Assembly (NCBI GenBank): GCA_027036775.1
Contig: JALWDS010000001.1
Coordinates: forward strand, 119,783 to 183,782
Origin: Archaeoglobaceae archaeon
GTDB lineage: Archaea; Halobacteriota; Archaeoglobi; Archaeoglobales; Archaeoglobaceae
DNA: 64,000 nucleotides
Direction: 5' to 3'
Within the stretch, counting starts at the first letter, position 1. Each line of letters begins with the position of its first letter. Made by a program: the position numbers and the translations under genes. The notes beneath the pieces were generated by a model, which did not search any database, had not been told where the DNA came from, and saw nothing but the letters and a program-made list of their open reading frames with translations. Below are positions 45,662-53,098 of this stretch, piece by piece.

Positions 45662-45904
45662 TCACTCCTTAAGAATGATTTTATAGTTTTGAATAACAGG
45701 ATTTGCTAAGAGCTTTTCGCACATCTCCTTAACCTCTCTCTCTGCCTCCTCCTTATTTTTTGTATCTATCTCGATTCTGTAAACCTTAACGCTCGAAACC
45801 TTTCTAACCTTTTTAAAACCCAAGAGCCTTAAAGCCTTCTTTACAGCCTCACCTTCAGCATCCATAACTCCCTCCTTGAGTTCGATAAATACTTCAGCAA
45901 TCAT
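45662..45904 (-). CDS. purS: FGAM synthase subunit PurS
   Basis: An 80-residue PurS, the small structural subunit that bridges PurL and PurQ. The start [30 protein letters not shown] and the strand [12 protein letters not shown] are typical. It precedes purL on the same strand, and its stop codon lies within the purL ribosome binding site. Confidence 0.95.
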   Translation of the reverse strand: MIAEVFIELKEGVMDAEGEAVKKALRLLGFKKVRKVSSVKVYRIEIDTKNKEEAEREVKEMCEKLLANPVIQNYKIILKE

Positions 45905-45976
45905 GCCAAATCCTCATAAAGAAATTTCAAAACACTTTCGCAACCCTATTATATTTCAAAGACCAAATACAAAACG

Positions 45977-46711
45977 ATGTTTTTCGACACCTACGTAGGT
46001 AGAAACTTCGTAAGGGTTTATGCTGAAAACGTTGTCATAATATGTCACGGTTTACCCTACGAACCCCTTTCGGTAGTTTCCAAGGGTTACGACGATTTGG
46101 CCGAATTTTTCGGGGTTAAGGGGTTAAATTCGGTCATATTTGACTTTTCTGGATGCGGATTCAGTAAAGGATTCTTCAGATTATCGAGCTGGGTTGAGGA
46201 TTTGCTCGATATAGTTGAAGAATTTGAGAGCGTTCACATCGTTGCGTTCAGCTTGGGTGGTGTTCCAGCCACACACATAGCGAGGTTGAAGAAGGTTAAG
46301 AGCTTGGTGCTTTTGGCGGTTCCGTGCTGTTTTGAAGTTATGAGGGAGGATTTGATAAGGTTGGCTTACGAGAAGGCCTTAAGGGATAAGACTTTGAAGA
46401 TATCTGAACCGTTTGAGGAGTTCTACGAGAACTTCAAAAGAGACATGACGGATTTCGCCCCGATAAGGTGGATTGAAAAGGTGAACTGTCCAGTCCTATT
46501 GGTTCACGGTGACAAAGACGACATCATCCCTTTTGAAAGTAGCTTGAAGCTTTACGAAAGGGCTAAGGATTCCTACTTCTTAGAGGTGAGAGGGGGAGAT
46601 CACAAGTTGAGAAAGTATGGGGAAGTTATGGAGATCGTTGCGGATTGGGTGGCTAAAAGGTATGCAAAAGGGGTGGACTGGGAAGAGAGGTGGAAGACAA
46701 TCGAGGTTTGA
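45977..46711 (+). CDS. Alpha/beta hydrolase
   Basis: A 244-residue hydrolase with a full triad: nucleophile Ser in VAFSLGGVPA (G-x-S-x-G-like), Asp in LLVHGDKDDIIPFESS and His in VRGGDHKLRKYG. The oxyanion HG is in VIICHGLPYEP. Esterase or acyl-peptidase-like activity is likely; the substrate is unknown. It is divergent from purS. Confidence 0.85.
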   Translation: MFFDTYVGRNFVRVYAENVVIICHGLPYEPLSVVSKGYDDLAEFFGVKGLNSVIFDFSGCGFSKGFFRLSSWVEDLLDIVEEFESVHIVAFSLGGVPATHIARLKKVKSLVLLAVPCCFEVMREDLIRLAYEKALRDKTLKISEPFEEFYENFKRDMTDFAPIRWIEKVNCPVLLVHGDKDDIIPFESSLKLYERAKDSYFLEVRGGDHKLRKYGEVMEIVADWVAKRYAKGVDWEERWKTIEV

Positions 46712-46774
46712 CTTCGATCGGCAGGCAACAAAAAAAACTATAAGGGTAATCAAGATTTGTTGGGAGGTCGTTGG

Positions 46775-47563
46775 ATGAAGGATGAGTTTGCTACGATTCT
46801 CTCATCTCCACGACTTCTCGAACTTTTGAAGGAGTTAAGAGGTGAAGTTGAAAGAGAGAAGCTAAAGGAAAATCTCAACTTATCTAAGTCACATTTTGCC
46901 CAAGTTTTAAAGAAAGCGGAAGAATTAGGGCTTGTAGATAAGAGGGAGGACAAAATTTTAGTTTTGCCCAAAGGTAAAACAGTCTTAAAGTTCGTAGACG
47001 TCATCGAACGTTACGGGAGATTTTTAGAGGTGTTTGGAGAATACTTGAACGTTTACAACCTCGACGATATACCGGATTGGCTGATGGAGAGGTTTTACGA
47101 ACTTGGGGATATTATGGTTATAGAGAGAAAGGAGGATTTTCTCAGTCCGCACGATGAATTTCTTGAAAATATTGCATCTTCAAAGGAGATTTACGGATAC
47201 GCAACGGTTTTATTTGATGAATACATAGAGTTCTTTCTTGAAATGGCTGAAAAAGGAAAGAAAATAGATATAATAGTAAACAGAGAGATACTTCGCAGAA
47301 TTTTAGAGAATTACAAGAAAGAGTTTTTGAGAGGGTTAAGATACGATAACGTCAAGTTCTACGTTTCGAGAAGGGATTTCAAATTCTCGTTCATAGTTAC
47401 GGACAAGTATTTCTCGATATCCTTTTACTTCAGGAACGGGTTATTCGACTACAAGAGGGATTTCGTATGTAGAAGTGAAAGTGCCAAGAGATGGGGTCTT
47501 GATCTCTTCAATTATGTAAAAAGCAACGCTGACATAGTAGATATAGAAAAACTGAAAGGGTAG
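46775..47563 (+). CDS. Winged-helix regulator with FilR1-type (DUF1724) domain
   Basis: A 262-residue regulator. The N-terminal wHTH spans about residues 1-75 (LSSPRLLELLKELRG, LSKSHFAQVLKKAEELGLVDKRED), and the effector part with EKGKKIDIIVNREIL, KFYVSRRDFKFSFIVTDKYFSISFYF matches the FilR1/DUF1724 layout of archaeal regulators. ATG 46775 has GGAGGT 6 nt upstream, so it is chosen over 46757. It stands next to the exported-protein island and is the natural candidate to bind the 20-bp repeats at 48.3 kb. That link is inference. Confidence 0.8.
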   Translation: MKDEFATILSSPRLLELLKELRGEVEREKLKENLNLSKSHFAQVLKKAEELGLVDKREDKILVLPKGKTVLKFVDVIERYGRFLEVFGEYLNVYNLDDIPDWLMERFYELGDIMVIERKEDFLSPHDEFLENIASSKEIYGYATVLFDEYIEFFLEMAEKGKKIDIIVNREILRRILENYKKEFLRGLRYDNVKFYVSRRDFKFSFIVTDKYFSISFYFRNGLFDYKRDFVCRSESAKRWGLDLFNYVKSNADIVDIEKLKG

Positions 47564-48214
47564 ATTCGAAATCCAAGATAAACATACCCTTCTTGTTCCT
47601 TAAAGCAATTGCAATTTGCGAGAGAAAGAAGCTGAATAGGAGTATGATATTTCGATAGTGATTGTATGTGAGTAAGTAAAGTGTAACGTTAGCGAAGCCT
47701 ATGCAAGGTCTAAACTTTCTTCCCAAAATTATTGGAAGCGTTTTAATCTCATCTCTTTCCACATCTTTCAAGTCGAAGAAGGCTGAATTGATAAATAACT
47801 TAATTGTGAAGAAAGTGAAAATCGTTAGGTCTGGATTTGGGAGGGAGAGGGATATTGATGCTCCCCATGAGGTTCCCACGACTACATTCTTTACTCCGTA
47901 ACCAGCCTTTAACCTAATCCTTTTCCCCTTGAACTTTATACCCTTCGAGTATAGGATTCCGATGGTGAGTAGAAGTAGAGGTATGATGAACTTGCCTCGA
48001 ATTGCGTATAGAGCGTATCCCACTAAGTAAAAAACGCTGGCATTGAGCTTTTACCGTAATCTTCAGTTCTATCGAAGCTGTAGATTGAAAGAGTTAAGAA
48101 GAACGATCCTGCGAGTAATAAACTGTCGGGATCTGTGTTCGTAAGAATGTAGGCCATGCACAACCTCATGACTCCAGAGACCGCAGTAGGTAGAGAGACG
48201 TATACGTGTCTCAT
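47508..48214 (-). pseudogene. UbiA-family prenyltransferase, frameshifted
   Basis: Two adjacent frames together make one UbiA-like membrane prenyltransferase. The 5' frame (from ATG 48214) gives MRHVYVSLPTAVSGVMRL and the Asp-rich SIYSFDRTEDYGK. The 3' frame holds ILYSKGIKFKGKRIRLKAGYG, VKNVVVGTSWG and the second Asp-rich motif DLKDVERDEIKTLP. The break falls at a run of six A (plus strand, 48029-48034); one more base would restore a continuous protein of about 235 residues. This can be a real mutation, phase variation or a sequencing error. Its 3' end overlaps the regulator gene by 56 nt. Confidence 0.75.
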
Positions 48215-48240
48215 CAATTTTGATTAGTTTCATTATATTT

Positions 48241-48360
48241 AAATTTTGGTTAAAGTTTTAGTCGGGATGTAAACAGTTTAGTTGGCATCTAAATAGTTTA
48301 GTTAGCAACTAAACCGTTTAATTTAGGTCTAAACCGTTTAAAACTCAACTAAACTTTTTA
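48241..48360. repeat. 20-bp-phased array of palindromes TAAACNGTTTA
   Basis: Exactly every 20 bp a TAAAC-N-GTTTA palindrome recurs: 48270-48280 (centre A), 48290-48300 (TAAATAGTTTA), 48310-48320 and 48330-48340 (both TAAACCGTTTA), and 48350-48360 (TAAACTTTTTA). A decayed copy is at 48250-48260. The 9-nt spacers vary. The array lies between the divergent UbiA and archaeocin-like genes, 10 bp before the TATA box of the latter. Two helical turns per unit would put bound dimers on one face of the DNA, so an operator or activator array is the best reading. It is not a CRISPR. Confidence 0.85.
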
Positions 48361-48370
48361 ATCCAGAAAA

Positions 48371-48378
48371 TTATAAAT
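48371..48378 (+). promoter_or_regulatory. TATA box of the Cys-rich precursor gene
   Basis: TTATAAAT follows an A-rich BRE-like CCAGAAAA and lies 34-41 nt before the ATG at 48412. Transcription would start near 48401, giving a short leader with the GGTGGTCGG ribosome binding sequence. It is directly downstream of the palindrome array. Confidence 0.6.
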
Positions 48379-48411
48379 ATTAGTTGTTGGCAAGTTTAAT
48401 CGGGTGGTCGG

Positions 48412-49197
48412 ATGAAACGGGTTAGGTCGTTGATTGGTGTGTTGTTGGTTTTGGTGATGCTGGGAAGTGTAGTTAGTCCAGCGATGGCTATAAATGTCGA
48501 GCAAAAGACTTCAACATGTCTAAGTTGCTCTAAATTAACGGCGGGAAAAAGGGTTACAGTTGTCGAAATCAAAGGTATTGAGAGAAACGAAATATTAGCT
48601 AAGGCTTTGAAAAATGAAGATGTGAAGAGACTTGCGGAGGTATTGGTAAAGAATGGTTACAGACAAGAGCTTGCACAAGCTGAGGTAGTAAGAGTAGTTT
48701 TAAAATTTGGGGAGGCGATAGTTGTAAAAATACCCTTTAAAGGTAAAAATGGATTACAATCTGAAGTTGTAACAGTTATATCTCCAGAAGGGGTAGAAAA
48801 TTATGCTTGGGAGGCATACATGTCGAAAAACGGAGTAGCAGTTAAGGTATATTATGTGGATGCAAACGGAAAGTTAGTAACAGTAAAGTCCTCATCAGAC
48901 TTTGGAGGATGTCTATATGAGTGTGTCGGAGGCCGACAAGGAATAGGTTCATGCATAGGGTCTTGCGCTGGTTGCATAGCTGCAGCTCGCACTGGAAACA
49001 TCTGGGCTATAATAGCCTCATGTGTTCCTTGCGCAGTTTGCTTAGATACTACTGCATGTTGTGTGGGTAAATGTGCCAGTGAAGAATCTTGGGGTTCCGG
49101 TTTCTGTTCAGTAATGTACATCCAGTGCCTCCTAGGTGGTCCCGGGGGTCCCGTAGCTTGTGCAATATACGATGGTTGCGATGGTAATTGTCTCTAA
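48412..49197 (+). CDS. Secreted Cys-rich peptide precursor, halocin C8-like
   Basis: A 261-residue exported protein. Residues 1-26 are a Sec signal peptide (basic MKRVR, hydrophobic core, SPAMA cleavage). A propeptide-like domain of mixed alpha/beta character follows (about 27-160) with a CLSC pair. The last 97 residues (165-261) are rich in Gly, Ala and Cys, with 16 cysteines (GSCIGSCAGC, CVPCAVC, ACCVGKC, final GNC). Halocin C8 has the same plan: signal, N-terminal immunity part, Cys-rich C-terminal bacteriocin. By composition and order this is a predicted archaeocin; sequence homology was not tested. Downstream genes could form its disulfides. Confidence 0.6.
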   Translation: MKRVRSLIGVLLVLVMLGSVVSPAMAINVEQKTSTCLSCSKLTAGKRVTVVEIKGIERNEILAKALKNEDVKRLAEVLVKNGYRQELAQAEVVRVVLKFGEAIVVKIPFKGKNGLQSEVVTVISPEGVENYAWEAYMSKNGVAVKVYYVDANGKLVTVKSSSDFGGCLYECVGGRQGIGSCIGSCAGCIAAARTGNIWAIIASCVPCAVCLDTTACCVGKCASEESWGSGFCSVMYIQCLLGGPGGPVACAIYDGCDGNCL

Positions 49198-49256
49198 TTT
49201 GTAAACTTTACTTAAATTTTTTAGATTTGATAATCCCATGACTAAATGGTGAAAAT

Positions 49257-49652
49257 ATGAATGGAAAATGTGTGAATGCATCAAAATCAGCAATCCTGTG
49301 GATTTATGTATTTATCTGTGGTATTCTTATACTCAATAAGATATTTAATAATAAAGAAATTATAAATTCAATCCTTGTCTTAATTTATGCTTTGTGCTAC
49401 ACTTTACTTCCTTTTGGTAGAGGTAAAATGTTAAAATATATTCTAAAAGTTCGAAAATATTTATTTATAAAATTCTTAATAAGTATGTCGTTCTTCTTTT
49501 TGATTTTGGAAACGATAAAATATCCAAGAATATTAGGAAACGAGTTAGATGAAATTATATTTTTAGTAATTACAATAATGACTTTCTTTGTCTATTTACT
49601 TCTGTGGATAGATGAAAAATTACTTCAACTTGGAAAAGAGGTGGTTAAATGA
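49257..49652 (+). CDS. Small membrane protein, possible immunity protein
   Basis: A 131-residue protein with about four transmembrane segments (ILWIYVFICGILIL, SILVLIYALCYTLL, FLISMSFFFLILE, IIFLVITIMTFFVYLLLW) and a basic loop between the second and third. No family is recognised. It has a GGTGA ribosome binding sequence, lies 59 nt after the Cys-rich precursor gene and overlaps the lipoprotein gene by 4 nt. Position and size would suit an immunity or export helper protein, but nothing in the sequence proves it. Confidence 0.75.
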   Translation: MNGKCVNASKSAILWIYVFICGILILNKIFNNKEIINSILVLIYALCYTLLPFGRGKMLKYILKVRKYLFIKFLISMSFFFLILETIKYPRILGNELDEIIFLVITIMTFFVYLLLWIDEKLLQLGKEVVK

Positions 49653-50968
49653 GAAGGCTGATGCTATGTTTGGTATTGTTGGCTTTAGGAATTTTTCTGA
49701 TGGGATGTGCGCAAATGAGTGCGGAAGAGATAGTGAAGAAGGTAGAGGAGAAATACGATGCCATAAGGGACATGAAGGGGATAGTAGTTATAACGACGAA
49801 CTTTCAAGGGAAAAAGAAGGTTGAAGTGACTAAATTTGCAATGAAGAAGCCAGACAAGTATTGGAGCGACAGTGAGAACTACACTATGGTTTCGAACGGT
49901 ACAGTAATGTGGTTTTACGACAAGAACAGAAACGAGGTCATTAAAATAAACCTACCTAAAGAGAAACCGAAGTTCGACTACGGGGAACTGATTAAAGACC
50001 TTATGAAGAATACCAACATAAAACTATTGGGAAGCGAAAAGATTTCTGGAAGGGACTGCTACGTGGTCAAAGTTATCCCGAAGAACAAGACGTTTTACGT
50101 CGAGCAGAAGCTCTGGATAGACAAAGAATACTGGTATCCTCTGAGGATTGAGATAAACTACGGAGAATTCAATTCGACGATCGAATACAAGGATGTAAAG
50201 TTCAACACAGGAATTCCTGATAGCTTTTTCGAGTTCAAACTGCCTAAGGGAGCGAAGGTTGTAGAGCAAGAGATTGCACCACCTAAAATGCTTACTCTTG
50301 AAGAGGCACAGAAACAGGTAAACTTTACTATAATAGTGCCGAAGTACACTGCTGGATTTAAATTCGATTACGCTTACGTATTTAAATTTGGTAGTAAAGA
50401 AATGATTTCCCTCTATTACGCTAAAGACGACCAGAGATTAGTTATCACGGAGTCAAAAGGCTATCTAAAGATGCCGTTACCTAATGCTACAAAAATAGAC
50501 ATCAATGGAACCACGTTTGAAGTCGCACAAGTGTTTGGTAAGAACATTCTAAGAATACGTAAAGGTAACTTCGAAGTCTCCATCTCAGCAAAACTACCGA
50601 AAGAAGAGTTAATAAAAATCGGTAAATCCATTGTTGAATCGAAAGAATGGAAGTCAATCAAAGGCGTAGAGATGAACTTACCTAAACTTAACGTAGCGCC
50701 CAATACGGTATTCTTCTTCTATTCCCCATACTGTCCGCACTGCGAAGAGATAAAGCCGTACGTAACGAATTTAACGAAGAGATACACGAACTATAAGTTT
50801 GTATTCTGTGACGTAAACAACTGCAACGGCACGTGTAAGAAAGTGATGGAAAAGTATAGGATCATGTTCGTTCCGACGATTGTAGTGTTTGGAAAGACCA
50901 ATACGACGATCTTAACGGGGACTATAGAGATTAGAAACAATCTGGAGAGGGTTCTGAATGAAGGCTAA
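49649..50968 (+). CDS. Lipoprotein with LolA-like and thioredoxin-like (CPHC) domains
   Basis: A 439-residue exported protein. The lipobox LMGC puts the lipid-modified Cys at residue 20. Residues about 25-205 look like a LolA-type/outer-membrane-lipoprotein carrier domain (MSAEEIVKKVEEKYDAIRDM, MKKPDKYWSD, GRDCYVVKVIP, WIDKEYWYPLRIEI), residues about 215-340 like a DUF4367-type domain. The C-terminus is a thioredoxin fold with DsbA-like CPHC at 362-365 and the cis-proline loop FVPTIVVF. It should sit on the outer face of the membrane and form or shuffle disulfides. The next gene is VKOR-like. Confidence 0.85.
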   Translation: MRRLMLCLVLLALGIFLMGCAQMSAEEIVKKVEEKYDAIRDMKGIVVITTNFQGKKKVEVTKFAMKKPDKYWSDSENYTMVSNGTVMWFYDKNRNEVIKINLPKEKPKFDYGELIKDLMKNTNIKLLGSEKISGRDCYVVKVIPKNKTFYVEQKLWIDKEYWYPLRIEINYGEFNSTIEYKDVKFNTGIPDSFFEFKLPKGAKVVEQEIAPPKMLTLEEAQKQVNFTIIVPKYTAGFKFDYAYVFKFGSKEMISLYYAKDDQRLVITESKGYLKMPLPNATKIDINGTTFEVAQVFGKNILRIRKGNFEVSISAKLPKEELIKIGKSIVESKEWKSIKGVEMNLPKLNVAPNTVFFFYSPYCPHCEEIKPYVTNLTKRYTNYKFVFCDVNNCNGTCKKVMEKYRIMFVPTIVVFGKTNTTILTGTIEIRNNLERVLNEG

Positions 50969-51272
50969 GATTTTTACTATACTATCCACTTTTGGAGCAA
51001 TTTATTCCTTATATTTATTTTATTTAGAGCATTTCGTTGGTGTTTGTTTTACTGGATACTGTTCTGAATATCCGGCGTTACTCGGGTTTCTGTGGTTTGC
51101 CTTGGCACCACTAACGCTGAGACTCAATAAAATCAAAAAGCTTTGGCAAGTTTCTGGAATATTCGGAATTTGCTGTCTTGTTTTCATCGAAATATATCAT
51201 CGTGCTATATGCCCGTTTTGCTCGTTCGCTCACGTACTCGGTTTGATCCTAATATTGGTTAGTCGTATCTGA
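50958..51272 (+). CDS. Minimal VKOR-like disulfide-generating membrane protein
   Basis: A 104-residue protein with about four transmembrane helices. Cys30 and Cys35 (VCFTGYC) lie after the first helix, and a CPFC motif (85-88) lies in the last one, in the context RAICPFCSFAHVLG. Helix number and the two cysteine pairs match vitamin K epoxide reductase homologues, which reoxidise thioredoxin-like partners with quinone. It is short for the family. It overlaps the thioredoxin-like lipoprotein gene by 11 nt, a strong sign that the two are redox partners. Confidence 0.8.
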   Translation: MKAKIFTILSTFGAIYSLYLFYLEHFVGVCFTGYCSEYPALLGFLWFALAPLTLRLNKIKKLWQVSGIFGICCLVFIEIYHRAICPFCSFAHVLGLILILVSRI

Positions 51273-51320
51273 ACGAAATGGCTACTTTTTTCAAAACTTT
51301 TATATTAATAAGTTAGATTC

Positions 51321-51330
51321 TATATAAAAA
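51321..51330 (+). promoter_or_regulatory. TATA box of the phospholipase C-like gene
   Basis: TATATAAAAA lies in an A/T-rich stretch about 70 nt before the ATG at 51398, giving a leader of about 45 nt. The leader contains GGGAGGTGG, the ribosome binding site. Confidence 0.5.
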
Positions 51331-51397
51331 TATAATTCTCAAGATATGGTCAGAAAATACTTATGGAATCAGGCTAAAGAAGAAGGGAGGTGGTCGG

Positions 51398-52474
51398 ATG
51401 AAACGGGTTAGATCGGTGGTTGGGATATTGTTGGCTTTGGTGATGCTTGGAAGCGCAATAAGTCCAGTGTCTGCGTGGGGTGGGTTTACACATTACAGTA
51501 TAGGGAACTGCGTCAAAAACTATATAGGAATTCCTTCAGAAGTTAAAAAACATCAATTGGATTTCATAAATGGAGTCGTAGTTCCAGATATATTCTACGG
51601 CATATGGGGTGTTACTGTACCAGCAGACTGGGACAAGTTATACGACCTGACGCATTACAACGAGACGTTCATAACATTCATCTGGCAGGAAGCTACTACC
51701 GATGCGGAAAGAGCGTACGCAGCAGGATGGATTATACATCCAATTTCAGATTACTACATTCATAATCACGCATCTAATCTAATAGTGCCCTATCCACATG
51801 GTAAGGCTTACTTAGATTACAAGAACGCAAACACACAATCTGAACATGCAAGGATAGAGTATTATGTAGACTGTATAGTGTACCACGATAAGGATGGAAA
51901 ACTACCAACACAGTTTGTGCTGTATCCGTTCTTCATTAAAAAGTGCATACAGGACTTTAAGAATAAGTATGGTGGAGATTTTCCAGTTCCATCTGTAGGA
52001 GAAATAACAAACGAGTTTGAAGATCTAATGGCGGGATACTATGCAGAGCAAATATCCTTTGATGTATTGGGTGACTATCTCTATAACAAGGCTAAGAGAG
52101 AATGCGGAGATTACAAAGATTGGTGGGATGCATCGGTAGAAGCATCATACCTAAAATTATTAAGCTTAGGTAGTTATGGTTATTCTACGAAGAAAGTTAC
52201 AGGGATAGAACAGCCAGTTATTAAATTGCCAACTAAGTCAACAGATACCAAAAGTGGCGACATTATCATAGCAATTAGGAAAAGTATCGGTCACGAACTC
52301 ATAAGAGAGGGTATACTAATCCCACACAGCAAGTATGACAAGAAGACTTGTGCATATATCCTATGGTTCGAAAGCAAAGTCAGTAAAGACAAGCTTTGTA
52401 AGATATATCTCGATAAATTTGAAAATAAGCTTAGATATCTTGAAACAGCTAAATTAACAGCAGTGTTAGTATAA
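51398..52474 (+). CDS. Secreted zinc-dependent phospholipase C-like protein
   Basis: A 358-residue exported protein. The signal peptide is almost that of the Cys-rich precursor and ends SPVSA, so the mature protein would begin with Trp (WGGFTHYSIG). In zinc phospholipase C and S1/P1 nuclease the N-terminal Trp is itself a zinc ligand. Other ligands fit: LTHYN, H-x3-D-x5-H in HPISDYYIHNH (about 123-133) and H-x3-E in EHARIE. Phospholipid or nucleic acid cleavage outside the cell is likely. It may help attack other cells or recycle lipids. Confidence 0.82.
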   Translation: MKRVRSVVGILLALVMLGSAISPVSAWGGFTHYSIGNCVKNYIGIPSEVKKHQLDFINGVVVPDIFYGIWGVTVPADWDKLYDLTHYNETFITFIWQEATTDAERAYAAGWIIHPISDYYIHNHASNLIVPYPHGKAYLDYKNANTQSEHARIEYYVDCIVYHDKDGKLPTQFVLYPFFIKKCIQDFKNKYGGDFPVPSVGEITNEFEDLMAGYYAEQISFDVLGDYLYNKAKRECGDYKDWWDASVEASYLKLLSLGSYGYSTKKVTGIEQPVIKLPTKSTDTKSGDIIIAIRKSIGHELIREGILIPHSKYDKKTCAYILWFESKVSKDKLCKIYLDKFENKLRYLETAKLTAVLV

Positions 52475-52513
52475 GTATATAATAATTTTTAAATTTTTAT
52501 TGTGGTGAGATTA

Positions 52514-53098
52514 ATGAAATTAACTAAAAGATTGATTGCAATAATAGTCCTTGCTACATTCTTAGTTGTATCTGTAGCAGTATATTACTTTGGACAGGAG
52601 AATGTAGTTTGTTATTACGTGTGTATCAATCCCGTGTATGGTAATAAAACGAGGGAAGCCGTAACTCTTTACGTTCCAATCGTTTTAACGAAGGATGGAA
52701 AAATTCACAAGGTTATGAAGAATTTAGAAGTTTACAATGCTTCCAAAGTTGAGATTGTAGATACTAAGTACGGTAAAGCTTTGAAAGTAGTTACGAGCAA
52801 TTACACTGTCATAAGAGGTTACTACGCTCACAGAACAAAGATACTTTCAGAATTTGATCCAATTAAGCCTAGTTTATCCTATGATTATCATGTCTATATT
52901 TATCTGAACAGCAAAGCTGATCACGTTAATCTATCCCTTTTAATGTGTTCAGAAAGTATCTTCATCTTAGAAGGTGGGTACGGTTGGTTTTTAGGTGGTC
53001 ATATTAGTAAGAGTGTAACCTTAAAAAACGGATGGAATGTTTATGACTTCCCAAAGGGATACGATCACATCAGTTATTGTAAATGGGTGTTTAGATGA
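52514..53098 (+). CDS. Exported protein of unknown function
   Basis: A 194-residue protein with one N-terminal hydrophobic segment (LIAIIVLATFLVVSVAVYYF) that serves as signal or anchor. The rest is beta-rich with two early cysteines (VCYYVC) and four N-x-S/T sites. No family is recognised. ATG 52514 has GGTGAG 5 nt upstream and is chosen over the frame start at 52502. It overlaps the next gene by 4 nt. Confidence 0.75.
   Translation: MKLTKRLIAIIVLATFLVVSVAVYYFGQENVVCYYVCINPVYGNKTREAVTLYVPIVLTKDGKIHKVMKNLEVYNASKVEIVDTKYGKALKVVTSNYTVIRGYYAHRTKILSEFDPIKPSLSYDYHVYIYLNSKADHVNLSLLMCSESIFILEGGYGWFLGGHISKSVTLKNGWNVYDFPKGYDHISYCKWVFR

Noticed and set aside
48241..48360. The 20-bp repeats as a CRISPR array.
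   Set aside because: Repeats are 11-bp palindromic cores with 9-nt spacers, far too short, and no cas gene is present.
51346..51411. A 21-codon frame overlapping the start of the phospholipase-like gene, considered as a leader peptide.
   Set aside because: It overlaps the ribosome binding site, has no attenuator structure and no counterpart in the other genes with the same leader.
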